The notes: generated by a model from the letters alone, not told the origin. Positions 36,892 to 46,019 are shown, counted from the first letter of the stretch. The stretch: 64,000 nucleotides of DNA from JAGXKT01 sp964531695 (GCA_964531695.1 CAZHEH010000008.1:1-64000); one strand, 5' to 3'. A program made the numbers and translations.

Positions 36892-37185
36892 CCCGTTTGC
36901 GGGACGCGATTCTGCGCACGACCGCGTCGTTTCGGGCATGTCTCGCCGCGCTTCTCCCGGCCGCGACCGCAGTTGCGCCGCACGCCCCGGCCCGGAGTTT
37001 TGACGACCCACTTGGGCGCGACCGTGCGCGCAAACGCGTTACTGTTCCACAGCGCGACCCGATCCTGCGCACGAACGCGTCGCCTCCGCCGCCCGCCGTC
37101 GTGGGTGGCACGGCCGTCTCCGACAGGCGCCGCGAGCCGGCGCTCAACGGTTGCAGGCGGGTCCGCGGTGCGGGAAGATATCCAT

Positions 37186-37650
37186 ATGGGCAGACGCGAG
37201 TATCGCCGCGGGCCGAACGCGGACAACCGGACGTCGGCCCGACCTCCTCGGGCGTCCGAAGCCCGGCTTCTGGAGCGGCTCAGCGGCCACGGCCTCTACG
37301 TCGCCGGCGTTGCGCTGGGCCTACTCCCTTGGTCGGGCGGCGCTCCTGATATCACGGACGGCTTCCTGTGCGCCGGCGCGTGGGCCTGCCTGGTCACGTG
37401 GGCCGTGATGGCCGTGCGCAGCGGGCGGGGAATGATCTGGCGTCCGATTCTCGCCTTCGTGGTGTTGGGCCAGAGCACAATGTTCCTCGATCCGGCGCTC
37501 GGCTGCTTCGCGAAGGGAGTAGGCGACGCAGTGGCGGTCGTTTATGCGCTCGGCATTCCGTTCGTCCTGCTGGGCCCACTCATTTCGGGGTTCATCATCT
37601 GGCTGCGAAGCGACGCCGAAGGAAGGCGACGGATGATCGACGGCCATTAG
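37186..37650 (+). CDS. Small hypothetical membrane protein
   Basis: The 154-aa protein has a basic N-terminus (GRREYRRGPNADNR) and four hydrophobic segments from about residue 42, and ends with a basic tail. I recognise no family. ATG 37186 is chosen because the hydrophobic protein begins shortly after; GGGAAG lies 7-8 bases upstream. The frame is open upstream to 36973 in repeat-rich sequence that does not look coding. Confidence 0.5.
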   Translation: MGRREYRRGPNADNRTSARPPRASEARLLERLSGHGLYVAGVALGLLPWSGGAPDITDGFLCAGAWACLVTWAVMAVRSGRGMIWRPILAFVVLGQSTMFLDPALGCFAKGVGDAVAVVYALGIPFVLLGPLISGFIIWLRSDAEGRRRMIDGH

Positions 37651-37734
37651 CACAACGCGCGCAGAGACGCTCGAGGCACCCCAAGCCACCAGCGGCCGAC
37701 CGCAGACCCATACGGCTGGGCAAGCCAGCCGTGC

Positions 37735-37785
37735 CACACCGAACGTCGAACGCTGTATGTCTCGCCGCCCTCCGCGTTGAGAGAA
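37735..37785. repeat. inverted copy of the 36.76-kb interspersed repeat
   Basis: CACCGAACGTCGAACG followed by TGTCTCGCCGCCCTCCGCGTTGAG is, in reverse complement, the same order of CGCGGAG and CGTTCGACGTTCGG units found at 36757-36817. The two copies bracket the small membrane protein gene. Confidence 0.55.
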
Positions 37786-38586
37786 TTACGCCCCCGCCTT
37801 CTCCATATGCACGTCCATCTGCGGGAAGGGGATGCCGATGCCGGCATCGTCCAGGGCCACCTTGGCCGCCCGCGTCGTCGCGTCGAGCGTCACCCAGTAA
37901 TCCGCCGACTTGGTCCACACGCGGAGCTGCCAGTCGATCGACGAGTCGCCCAGTCCCAGCAGGACGATCTGCGGCGCCGGGTCGTCCAGCACGGTCTCGA
38001 CCCCCGCGGCCGCACGGGTCAGCACCTCGCGGGCCCGGTCCAGGTCGGCGGGGTATTCCGTCCCGACGGACACGTCCACGCGGCGCGTGTCGTGGAACGA
38101 GTAGTTCTCGATGATCGAGCCAAAGACCTTGCCGTTCGGCACGATGATACGGCGGTTGTCCACCGAATCCATCTCGGTCGTGAAAAGCGAGATCTCCGCC
38201 ACCGTACCGAGCTGCCCCTCGACCTTGATGAAGTCCCCCTCGCCGAACGGGTGGAAGATCAGCAGCATCACGCCGCCGGCAAGGTTCGAGAGCGTGCCCT
38301 GCAGCGCCAGCCCGATGGCCAGAACGGCGGCACCCAGCACGGCCGCGAAGCTCGTGGTCTCCACTCCGAACACGCCCAGGCACGCGATGACCGCCAGGAC
38401 CATCAGGCCCCAGCGCGTCAGCCGCCCGAGGAACCGCGCCAGCGTGGCCTCCATCTTCGTGGCGGAGAGCTTCCGCGTCACGAGTCGGCCCAGCCAGCCC
38501 GAGACCAGCCAGGCCAGAAACAGCAGCACCAACACGCCGATGATCGGCGGGACGTACACCACCAGCAGATTCCAGACGTAGTCCAT
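37786..38586 (-). CDS. MscS-family mechanosensitive channel
   Basis: The 266-aa protein has three membrane helices and the MscS pore-lining TM3 (VLGAAVLAIGLALQGTLSNLAGG shortened; key block GLALQGTLSNLAGG), then the beta domain (DFIKVEGQLGTVAEI, VPNGKVFGSIIENYS) and a C-terminal alpha/beta domain. It should release solutes on hypo-osmotic shock. AAGGAGA lies 6 bases before ATG 38586. Length matches small MscS proteins (E. coli 286). Confidence 0.93.
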   Translation of the reverse strand: MDYVWNLLVVYVPPIIGVLVLLFLAWLVSGWLGRLVTRKLSATKMEATLARFLGRLTRWGLMVLAVIACLGVFGVETTSFAAVLGAAVLAIGLALQGTLSNLAGGVMLLIFHPFGEGDFIKVEGQLGTVAEISLFTTEMDSVDNRRIIVPNGKVFGSIIENYSFHDTRRVDVSVGTEYPADLDRAREVLTRAAAGVETVLDDPAPQIVLLGLGDSSIDWQLRVWTKSADYWVTLDATTRAAKVALDDAGIGIPFPQMDVHMEKAGA

Positions 38587-38814
38587 CGGACTTCTCCTTG
38601 TTCGGCGTCCGGCCATGCCCGGCGTGACCGGCCGGAGGGGCAGGACGCAAGTCACGTGCTGACAGATTGTAGGCAGTGTCGCGTGGCAAAACCGGAGGTT
38701 CGGCCCCCCGAAACGCCTGCGCACCACGGGGTTGCGGCCCGCTCCACTTCGGGCTTGCAGTCCGTCGCCGAGCCCCGCAACATGGGCAGCTTGCATCAAC
38801 CAGGAGATTCGTGC

Positions 38815-40896
38815 ATGCCAGACGCAAGTGAGAACGTGATTCGCGTGTCCCCTGACGGCCCCATCGCGAGCATCTCCGCCGCCCGTGACGCGGCCCGCAA
38901 GCTCGACCGCGCGCCCGGCCGGCCGGCCGTGGTGATCCTTCCCGGGGGCAGACACCGCGTCGGCGAGCCGCTGAAGCTCACCTCTGAGGACTCGAATGTG
39001 ACGTACCGCTCGGCCGAGGGCCAACAGGCGGTCATCGACGCGGGCATGCCCGTCACGGGCTGGCAGCCGGCCACGGTCAACGGCGACGTCGCCTACTGGA
39101 AGGCGGATGCCTCGGCCGTCATGGACGAGATCGGCTACTTCCGGCAGCTCTTCGTCAACGGCCGGCGGGCCACGCGCAGCCGCCTGCCCAAGACGGACTA
39201 CTACTGGATCGACGACGTGCCCGAGATGGACTTCTCCCAGGCCCATCACGCGGAAGGGGTACAGAAGCACCGGTTCGTCGCCAAGGAAGGCCACTGGCAG
39301 GAGTTCGCCAACATCCGGGACGTGAACGTGGTCGTGATGCACTGGTGGCACGACGACCGCCGCCCGGTCGAGTCGTACGACCCCGCCACGCGGACGGTCA
39401 AGCTGGCCGAGGAGACGTTCCGCCCGCTCGTGGACGACATGGACCCGCGCTGGGCCCGATACTACATCGACAACGTCAAGGAAGGCCTCGCCGAGCCCGG
39501 CGACTGGTACCTCGACCGGGCCGAGAAGTGCCTGTACTACGTTCCCCAAGAGGGCGAGACACCGGAGAGCGTCGAGGCGGTCGCGGCCGGTCCGGCCGCG
39601 CTGTTGCAGATCGCCGGCGACCCCGACGCGGGCGAGTACGTCGAGAACGTCCGCTTCGAGGGGCTGTCCTTCGAGGGCAGCGACTGGCGGATGCACTCGA
39701 GGGCCGCCCAGTCCAACGCGGACCTGCCCGGCGCGCTGTCGCTGGTCGGCGCCCGGGGCGTGGTCTTCGAGGATAGCGCCATCCGGCACGTCGGCAACTA
39801 CGCCCTGACGATCGGCGACGGCTGCACCGACTGCCGGCTCGTCGGCTGCACGATCGAGGATATCGGCGCCGGCGGCGTGATGATCGACGGCGGAAACGCC
39901 AAGTCTCCCATCGCCCGCCGCACGGGCGAGATCGCCATCTGCGACTGCCACATCCACGCTCTCGGCCGCGTGCACCACGCCGGGGCGGGCATCCTGATGC
40001 GGAACGCCTACCGCGGAGTCATCACGCACAACCACATCCACGACATGTTCTACACGGGCATCTCGATCGGATGGGTCTGGGGCTACGGCGACACGGTCAG
40101 CCGCGATCACCGCATCGAGTTCAACCACCTGCACGACATCGGGCAGGGGCAGCTCAACGACATGGGCGCGATCTACCTGCTGGGTATCCAGCCGGGCACC
40201 GCCATCCGCAACAACCTCATCCACGACGTCAACGGCTTCAAGTACGGCGGCTGGGGCATCTACCCCGACGAGGGCTCCGGACACGTCGTGATCGAGAACA
40301 ACGTGATCTTCGACTGCAAGAGCCAGTGCTTCCACCTGCATTACGGCCGTGAGAACGAGGTCCGCAACAACGTCTGGGCCTTCGCCCACGAGGGCATCGT
40401 CGCCATCAGCCGCGGCAACGAGACCTACCTGCCCGAGAAGCACGCCATCCCGGACGGGCGGATCTCGAACGCCCTGACGTTCGAGCGGAACATCGTCATC
40501 ACCGACGGCAGCCCGGTGTTCCTCGGCGGCATGGAGAAGTGGATCGGCGACGAGAGCGGAAACCTGGAGGTCGGCAACTTCATCAGCGATCTCAACTGCT
40601 TCTTCGACGTCTCCGGCAAGGACATCTGGGCCGCCAATGGCGGGCACCTGATCGAGAAGGAGGGCTACGATCGCGAGTTCTCCTGGCGGGAGTGGCTCGA
40701 TCTGGGCAACGACCGGCACTCGATCGTGGCGGATCCCAAGTGCAGGAGCATCGCCGACAGGGACTTCACGCTGGCCGAGGATTCCCCGGCCTTCGAGCTG
40801 GGCTTCAAATCGATCGACCTTTCGACGGTCGGCCCGCGCCCGGCCGGGCAGCGCGGCGCGCCGAGCGTGCCCGCCGACCGCCGGCCCAACCGCTGA
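38815..40896 (+). CDS. Right-handed parallel beta-helix protein, GH141-like
   Basis: The 693-aa protein begins with the ISAARDAARK motif and a first-strand region common in beta-helix polysaccharide enzymes. It then has an inserted beta domain (residues 60-270) and a long run of helix coils (for example RFEGLSFEGSD, RGVVFEDSAIRHVGNYAL, HNHIHDMFYTGISIGW). The layout fits the GH141 group, whose founder is an alpha-L-fucosidase; the GH29 fucosidase gene lies two genes downstream. No signal peptide is seen, so it may act in the cytosol. AGGAGA lies 7 bases before ATG 38815. Exact activity is not provable from sequence. Confidence 0.8.
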   Translation: MPDASENVIRVSPDGPIASISAARDAARKLDRAPGRPAVVILPGGRHRVGEPLKLTSEDSNVTYRSAEGQQAVIDAGMPVTGWQPATVNGDVAYWKADASAVMDEIGYFRQLFVNGRRATRSRLPKTDYYWIDDVPEMDFSQAHHAEGVQKHRFVAKEGHWQEFANIRDVNVVVMHWWHDDRRPVESYDPATRTVKLAEETFRPLVDDMDPRWARYYIDNVKEGLAEPGDWYLDRAEKCLYYVPQEGETPESVEAVAAGPAALLQIAGDPDAGEYVENVRFEGLSFEGSDWRMHSRAAQSNADLPGALSLVGARGVVFEDSAIRHVGNYALTIGDGCTDCRLVGCTIEDIGAGGVMIDGGNAKSPIARRTGEIAICDCHIHALGRVHHAGAGILMRNAYRGVITHNHIHDMFYTGISIGWVWGYGDTVSRDHRIEFNHLHDIGQGQLNDMGAIYLLGIQPGTAIRNNLIHDVNGFKYGGWGIYPDEGSGHVVIENNVIFDCKSQCFHLHYGRENEVRNNVWAFAHEGIVAISRGNETYLPEKHAIPDGRISNALTFERNIVITDGSPVFLGGMEKWIGDESGNLEVGNFISDLNCFFDVSGKDIWAANGGHLIEKEGYDREFSWREWLDLGNDRHSIVADPKCRSIADRDFTLAEDSPAFELGFKSIDLSTVGPRPAGQRGAPSVPADRRPNR

Positions 40897-40903
40897 GGCG
40901 GGC

Positions 40904-41290
40904 ATGAACGCCGCACTGCGAGAACGCTTCGACCGGATCCTGGAGCAAGTCCTGGCCGATTTGCCCGAGGCCCTTCAGCGGCGGCTGGAGGAAGTTCCGG
41001 TCATCGCCGACGACCGCCCGCCGCGTGAGCTGCTTCGCCGCTTCGGCGCGCGGGATCCGCGGAACATCCGTGGGCTTTACACCGGGATCCCGCTCGTGCG
41101 CCGGAGCGTGATGCACTCGGGCACCCTGCCCGATCGCATCAGCATCTATCGCGAGGGCATCGTCGCCGGCGCCGGCGGCCCCCGCAGCGACGACGCCGCG
41201 CTGAAGGACGAGATCCGCCGCACGGTGCTGCACGAGATCGGGCACCATTTCGGCCTCGGCGAAGGGGACCTCCGCGGGCTGGGTTACTGA
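40904..41290 (+). CDS. Zincin-type metallopeptidase family protein
   Basis: The 128-aa protein has HEIGHHFGLGEGDL, a HExxH zinc motif with the downstream acidic ligand arrangement of the small Zincin_1 (PF06262-like) family. Length is typical (about 120). It begins 7 bases after the beta-helix stop and is probably co-transcribed. The substrate of this family is unknown. Confidence 0.85.
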   Translation: MNAALRERFDRILEQVLADLPEALQRRLEEVPVIADDRPPRELLRRFGARDPRNIRGLYTGIPLVRRSVMHSGTLPDRISIYREGIVAGAGGPRSDDAALKDEIRRTVLHEIGHHFGLGEGDLRGLGY

Positions 41291-41311
41291 GCGGCCGAGT
41301 CGACGCCGTCC

Positions 41312-41339
41312 TTGCATCCCGTGGGCGGCGTGATATGCT
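41312..41339 (+). promoter_or_regulatory. promoter for the GH29 gene
   Basis: TTGCAT (41312-41317), 16 bases and TATGCT (41334-41339), identical hexamers and spacing to the kdsB promoter. Confidence 0.5.
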
Positions 41340-41374
41340 GCCTCGTCCGCCCGCACCGAGCACAAGGACCCGAC

Positions 41375-42625
41375 ATGGCCAACGCACTGCCGACGCAGCG
41401 CCAACTGGAATTCCAGGACTGGGAATTCGGCGTCTTCATTCACTATCTACTGGGTATCTACGCCACCAAGGAGTACCGGGCCGAGCACGACCGGGTCGGG
41501 CCCGAGGTCTTCCGCCCGACGGAGATCGATTGCGACCAGTGGGCGCGGCTCGCCGCCGAGGCCGGCGCACGGTACATGGTCTTCACCGCCAAGCACCACG
41601 ACGGCTTCTGCCTGTGGCCCTCCGCGCTGACGCCGGAGTTCTCCGTCGCGGCCACACCGTGGAAGGAAGGCAAGGGCGACGTCGTCCGGGAGTACGTGGA
41701 CGCCTGCAGGCGCCACGGACTGGCGGTCGGGCTGTACTACTCCCCCTTCGATGCCCACGTGCCCTCCTACCAGACCGATCCCAAACGCTACGACGACTAC
41801 TTCATCGGGCACATGCGCGAGCTGCTGGGCAACTACGGGGACATCGACATCCTGTGGTTCGACGGCGCCTTCTCCGAGGGCCACTCCTACGACTGGCAGC
41901 GGATCATCCGCGAGATCCGGGGGCTGCAACCCGATGTGCTGATCTTCAACATGGGCGACCCGGACTTCCGCTGGGTCGGCAACGAGGCCGGCATCGCGCC
42001 CCGCCCGTGCTGGAACATCGTCGACCACGTGCCCTTCTCGATCGAATCGGATCTCACAGAGGAGATCGAGCAGCCCACCTGGCTCCCGGCCGAGTGCGAC
42101 TGCCGCATCCGGTACCGCGGCTGGGCCTGGAATGGGGCGGACGACCCGCTCAAGTCCCTCGATGAACTGATGGGACTGTACTACTACTCCGTCGGCCGGG
42201 GCTGCAACCTGCTGCTGAATGTGGGCCCGGACCTGCGCGGGATCGTCCATGAAGATGACGCCGCCCGGCTGCTCGAGTTCGGCACGGAGATCCGACGGCG
42301 CTTCGGCACTCCGCTGGCGACGCTGGAGGACTGCCGCGCCGAGGACTGCCGCTGGAGCTACGAGCCGGAGGAACCCTTCCTGCTCGATCACGTGGTACTC
42401 GGCGAGGACTTGACCGGAGGGGAACACGTACGGCGGTTCGCGGTCCACATCGCCCCTGCACCCGAGGGAAAGCCCGTGACCGTCTACGAGGGCCGGAACA
42501 TCGGCCACAAGGCCATCTGCCCGTTCCCCACGGTCAAGGCGCGGGCCGCATGGATCGAGATCACCGACTCGGACGGCTCGGCCAATCTGTCGAAGCTCGA
42601 ACTCCACAATGCGGGGGGAACGTAG
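41375..42625 (+). CDS. Alpha-L-fucosidase, GH29
   Basis: The 416-aa protein shows the GH29 start (WEFGVFIHYLLG), YMVFTAKHHDGFCLWPS and the nucleophile Asp in DILWFDGAF. CWNIVDH and LLLNVGPDLRG close the barrel. A beta-sandwich of about 90 residues follows. It should remove alpha-L-fucose from glycans. It lacks a signal peptide, like its beta-helix neighbour, which suggests intracellular breakdown of imported oligosaccharides. AAGGA lies 6-7 bases before ATG 41375. Confidence 0.92.
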   Translation: MANALPTQRQLEFQDWEFGVFIHYLLGIYATKEYRAEHDRVGPEVFRPTEIDCDQWARLAAEAGARYMVFTAKHHDGFCLWPSALTPEFSVAATPWKEGKGDVVREYVDACRRHGLAVGLYYSPFDAHVPSYQTDPKRYDDYFIGHMRELLGNYGDIDILWFDGAFSEGHSYDWQRIIREIRGLQPDVLIFNMGDPDFRWVGNEAGIAPRPCWNIVDHVPFSIESDLTEEIEQPTWLPAECDCRIRYRGWAWNGADDPLKSLDELMGLYYYSVGRGCNLLLNVGPDLRGIVHEDDAARLLEFGTEIRRRFGTPLATLEDCRAEDCRWSYEPEEPFLLDHVVLGEDLTGGEHVRRFAVHIAPAPEGKPVTVYEGRNIGHKAICPFPTVKARAAWIEITDSDGSANLSKLELHNAGGT

Positions 42626-42750
42626 CGGCCCGCGGGGCGTGGCAATAGCAAAGTCACCCCTGAATCCGGTCGATACATCGCATCGTGTAGCTGCGCCCGG
42701 CCGCACAGGCCGGGCATGCCGCGGAGTTCGCGCGGCAGAAAGGCTCAGCG

Positions 42751-43683
42751 ATGGCGCCTGACAACTTCCGCCCCCCGACCGGCCTGCTCGTATCGCTCCC
42801 GCTCGCGCTGGGCATGATCGCGCTGTTTTTCGTCCCCTGGTTCGAGGTGTCCTGCGGCGGCGCGGATGAGTTCGTGCCGCGAGGCATGGAGCAGTACGTT
42901 GACGTGCCCGACGAGGACGAGGTTCTTTGCACCGCCACCGGTCTGGAGTTCGCCCAGGGCGAGATGACCGGGCAATACGACGGAATGGTGCAACTCCAGG
43001 ACGGCCTGGAGGAGAACGACCTCCCACGGAAGCGGTCCTGGGCGTATCTGGCTCTGGGAATGCCGGCGCTGATCGCCCTTCTGAGCATGCTGGGGCTGAT
43101 CGGTGCGCTGCCTCCCTCGGCCGTGGGCAAGGGCATCGCCCTGTTCGGGCTGGTCGGCCTCGCGTGCATGGTGGGCGTATGGTCCGTGGACTACATCGCC
43201 GACGACATCATCGTCAGCTTGAAGGATCAGGCCGGCGAGAGCGGCGCGAGCGTGTGTCCCAAGGCGATCTTCGAGGCCCGGGAACGTCTGGGCGAGCTGA
43301 TCGTGTCGCGCTTCACGCCGTGGTTCTATGTGGCGATGGGGCTCCACGGCGTGACCTCGGTCGCGGGGCTGGCCGTGGCGGCCGCGCCGGGACGGGTGGC
43401 GTTGGCCAGCACCTCACGGGAAACCGCGACCCCGGCGTATGCGACGCACGACTATCTCCCGCGCGCCGGCAGCGCCGGCCCGCCGCCGCGTGCGGCCCAG
43501 CCGTCGTTCAGCTCCTCGCCCGAGGGCTCGGCCGAGTTCCGCACGCCCTCTTCGCGGGAAAATGCCTCCGCGCCGGCCGGGCCGAGCCCGGCGTCCCTGC
43601 CGCCGTCCGTGCCCCCCGCGAGTGCCGCCCCGCCGCCGCCCGCCGACGACGAGGACGCCATCAGCTTCGGCGAGGACATCTGA
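42751..43683 (+). CDS. Hypothetical membrane protein with Pro/Ser-rich tail
   Basis: The 310-aa protein has four hydrophobic helices (residues 11-31, about 94-115, 125-148 and 190-212) with extracytoplasmic loops bearing single cysteines (EVSCGG, VLCTA, SVCPK). A disordered, Pro/Ser/Ala-rich tail ends in an acidic DDEDAISFGEDI motif. No family is recognised. The form resembles planctomycete membrane proteins of unknown function. Confidence 0.65.
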   Translation: MAPDNFRPPTGLLVSLPLALGMIALFFVPWFEVSCGGADEFVPRGMEQYVDVPDEDEVLCTATGLEFAQGEMTGQYDGMVQLQDGLEENDLPRKRSWAYLALGMPALIALLSMLGLIGALPPSAVGKGIALFGLVGLACMVGVWSVDYIADDIIVSLKDQAGESGASVCPKAIFEARERLGELIVSRFTPWFYVAMGLHGVTSVAGLAVAAAPGRVALASTSRETATPAYATHDYLPRAGSAGPPPRAAQPSFSSSPEGSAEFRTPSSRENASAPAGPSPASLPPSVPPASAAPPPPADDEDAISFGEDI

Positions 43684-43750
43684 CACGCAGCGCGAGTCCC
43701 TCCGGCGCGCCTCGCGCCCGCTCCCTGGCATCGCGCAGCCCCCACGGCGC

Positions 43751-43780
43751 TTGCTTCCCGCGCGCCGGCGGCGGTAGAGT
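43751..43780 (+). promoter_or_regulatory. promoter for the radical SAM gene
   Basis: TTGCTT (43751-43756), 18 bases and TAGAGT (43775-43780); the ATG is 8 bases after the -10. Confidence 0.4.
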
Positions 43781-43787
43781 AGCCGCG

Positions 43788-44813
43788 ATGGACGCCGATT
43801 CGTTCAGTCCCGCCCGCAAAAAGTGGCGACTCTTTCGGGCCTGGGCCGGGCGGCACCCGGTCTGGTGCGCCTGGCAGGTGACCTACCGCTGCAACTTTCG
43901 CTGCCGCTTCTGCGGCTACTGGCGAGACCCCCTCGGGCGACGGCCGGAGCCGAGCCCGGCCACCTATGCCGCGGGGGCGAAGAAGCTTTCCCAGCTCGGT
44001 ACGCTGCTGATCTCGCTGGCCGGCGGCGAGCCCATGCTGCGGGCCGACCTGCCCGAGATCGTCCGCGCCGTCGGGCGATACCACTTCCCGTTCATCACGA
44101 CCAACGGCTGGTTCGTCACGCCGGACACCGCGCGGGAGCTGATGCGGGCCGGCGCTTGGGGCGTGTCCGTCAGTATCGACTACGCGCAGCCGGCCCGACA
44201 CGACGAGCGCCGCGGCATGGCCGGAGCGTGGGAGCAGGCCTGGCGCGCGGTCGAGCTGCTCTCGGCGGCGCGGGTCCACAAGTGGCAACGGGTCAACGTG
44301 ATGGCCGTCCTGATGGACGACAACATCGACGACCTCGAGCCGCTGCTGGCCATGGCCGCCGAGCGAAACGCGTACCTCATGGTGCAGCCGTACGGAACGC
44401 GGAAGACCGGCTCGAAGGCCTACTGCCACAACGACGGGGCCGTCGCCCCACGGCTGCTGGAGTTGCGGCGTCGGTACCCGAATTTCCTGTCCAACCCGGC
44501 TTACCTCGCCCGGTTCGACGATTTCCTGCACGGAGGAGTGTCCGGCTGCCAGGCCGGGCGGGCGTTCTTCAACATCGACTCGACCGGGGACGTGGCCGTC
44601 TGCGTCGAGAGCAAGGACAGACCCGTGGCGAATCTGTACCGCGACGACGTGTGGACCATCCGCCGGGCCTTGGGGGCCGCCGCCCGGGCGAACACCTGCC
44701 GCGACTGCTGGTACAACTGTCGCGGCGAGATCGAAATGCTCTACCACGCCTCCGGACTGGCCCGCTCGCTGCCGACGCTTCTGTTCGACCGCGGCGCGCC
44801 TCGCGACCGCTGA
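43788..44813 (+). CDS. Radical SAM protein
   Basis: The 341-aa protein has the canonical CxxxCxxC in YRCNFRCRFCGYW (Cys 35, 39, 42) and the SAM-binding GGEP in SLAGGEPML. A C-terminal SPASM-like region has more cysteines (SGCQAG, VCVES, CRDCWYNC), which suggests a second Fe-S cluster. Such proteins modify peptides, proteins or cofactors; no partner peptide is evident next to it. There is no ribosome site before ATG 43788. A TTGCTT-18-TAGAGT promoter ends at 43780, so the message is probably leaderless. Confidence 0.88.
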   Translation: MDADSFSPARKKWRLFRAWAGRHPVWCAWQVTYRCNFRCRFCGYWRDPLGRRPEPSPATYAAGAKKLSQLGTLLISLAGGEPMLRADLPEIVRAVGRYHFPFITTNGWFVTPDTARELMRAGAWGVSVSIDYAQPARHDERRGMAGAWEQAWRAVELLSAARVHKWQRVNVMAVLMDDNIDDLEPLLAMAAERNAYLMVQPYGTRKTGSKAYCHNDGAVAPRLLELRRRYPNFLSNPAYLARFDDFLHGGVSGCQAGRAFFNIDSTGDVAVCVESKDRPVANLYRDDVWTIRRALGAAARANTCRDCWYNCRGEIEMLYHASGLARSLPTLLFDRGAPRDR

Positions 44814-44966
44814 GGCCCCGGCAGCCCTGCCAGGCAGGGCCGAATCCGGCACACTCGGCCGCCCGCGCATGGCTCGTGCGGGCACGGCCGGAGCATTCGC
44901 ATCCGACCCGCTTGCCTTCCCCCATGGGATGCTCTAGGGTCTGGCTTTCCCGCCGGAGTGAGTCGC

Positions 44967-45101
44967 ATGCATCCCCTGCTGAAGATCGCGCTGTACGTAC
45001 TGGTGCCCCTGTTTTGGGGTGTGGGAGTGGAGTACGCCTTCGCGAAGATCCGACGCTACCGTCGCCGCAGCGCGGCTCGTCGAAAGGAGTCTGGCGGATG
45101 A
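44967..45101 (+). CDS. 44-residue membrane micro-protein coupled to the TauE gene
   Basis: The ORF encodes one hydrophobic helix (LLKIALYVLVPLFWGVG) followed by a very basic tail (KIRRYRRRSAARRK). GGAGTGAG stands just before the ATG. Its stop overlaps the ATG of the TauE gene (ATGA), and the TauE ribosome site AAAGGAG lies inside it. It could be a transporter accessory peptide or a leader that couples translation. Short ORFs arise by chance, so confidence is moderate. Confidence 0.5.
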   Translation: MHPLLKIALYVLVPLFWGVGVEYAFAKIRRYRRRSAARRKESGG

Positions 45102-46003
45102 TGGCGGCCGTCCCGGACTGGTTTGGCGATCTGCTGACGCTGCCCCCGGCCGAGCTGGCCGAGGGCTGGGCCCTGCTGGTGTTGCTGTTGGGTCTCGGGC
45201 TGGGAATCGGTGTGCTGACGGGCCTGTTCGGCGTGGGCGGGGCGTTCCTGCTGAACCCGTTGCTGATCGTCCTCGTGGGCATTCCGGAGACGATGGTCAT
45301 CGGCAGCAGCTTGAGCTTCACCATCGGCACGGGCGCCGGCGGCACGGCCCGGCACATGCGAAACCGGAACGTCGAGTTCCGCAGCATGCTCCTCCTCGGC
45401 CTTGGCGCGGTGGTCGGCGCGATCCTCGGTGCGGACGTACTGCAATGGCTCAAGGGGGCGATGGACGCCGTCACATTCGAGTCCTTCATCCTGTCGCTCT
45501 ACCTCGCGATGCTCTTGCTGACGTCGTATCTGACGTTCCGCGACCCCAAGGAGGGCGCTCACAGCAAGAGCTTGCTCCAGCGGGTCGCGCTGCCGCCGCG
45601 GGTGAGCTTGCCGGGCGCCGGCCTCCGGGGCGTCTCCCTGCCGGGGCTCCTCCTCGTCGGCGCGGTCATCGGCGTGGCCAAGGGCTTGCTCGGCATCGGC
45701 GGCGGCGTGCTGTTCATGCCGCTATTGCTGCTTGTCGTCGGTCTGTCGGCCCACCAAGCGGTCGGGACGAGCTTGGGCGTGGTCCTGTTCAGTTCGATCG
45801 CGGGAACCATCCAGCATGCCACGCACGGCAACGTGAATCTCGTGCTCGTAATGTCCTTGGTGGTCGGCAGTTCCGTCGGCGTACAGTTCGGCGCTCACCT
45901 TTGCGAGCGGCTCAACGCCCGGCGGCTGCGCCGCTCCTTCGCGGGCATCGCCTTCCTGGCGGCCGTGATGATCGCCGCCAAGCTCGCGAGCAAGCTTATC
46001 TGA
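45098..46003 (+). CDS. TauE/SafE-family anion exporter
   Basis: The 301-aa protein has eight predicted membrane helices in two homologous halves, each with the glycine-rich family motif (GLFGVGGAFLLNP and KGLLGIGGGVLFMPLL). Members export sulfite, sulfoacetate or related organic anions; the substrate is not predictable. AAGGAG lies 8 bases before ATG 45098. It overlaps the upstream micro-ORF. Confidence 0.9.
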   Translation: MMAAVPDWFGDLLTLPPAELAEGWALLVLLLGLGLGIGVLTGLFGVGGAFLLNPLLIVLVGIPETMVIGSSLSFTIGTGAGGTARHMRNRNVEFRSMLLLGLGAVVGAILGADVLQWLKGAMDAVTFESFILSLYLAMLLLTSYLTFRDPKEGAHSKSLLQRVALPPRVSLPGAGLRGVSLPGLLLVGAVIGVAKGLLGIGGGVLFMPLLLLVVGLSAHQAVGTSLGVVLFSSIAGTIQHATHGNVNLVLVMSLVVGSSVGVQFGAHLCERLNARRLRRSFAGIAFLAAVMIAAKLASKLI

Positions 46004-46019
46004 CAGTCACGATTTGGCG

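Noticed and set aside
36753..37185. Extension of the small membrane protein upstream to 36973
   Set aside because: The added residues come from repeat-rich DNA and have no hydrophobic or conserved pattern; ATG 37186 has a plausible ribosome site.
37786..40905. A 1039-codon open frame on the minus strand that continues upstream of MscS through the beta-helix gene
   Set aside because: Only the last 266 codons (MscS) are real; the rest is antisense to the beta-helix gene, and AAGGAGA marks the true start at 38586.
44824..44840. GCCCTGCC/GGCAGGGC palindrome after the radical SAM gene as a terminator
   Set aside because: The loop is too small unless the stem is shortened to 6 bp, and no T tract follows.
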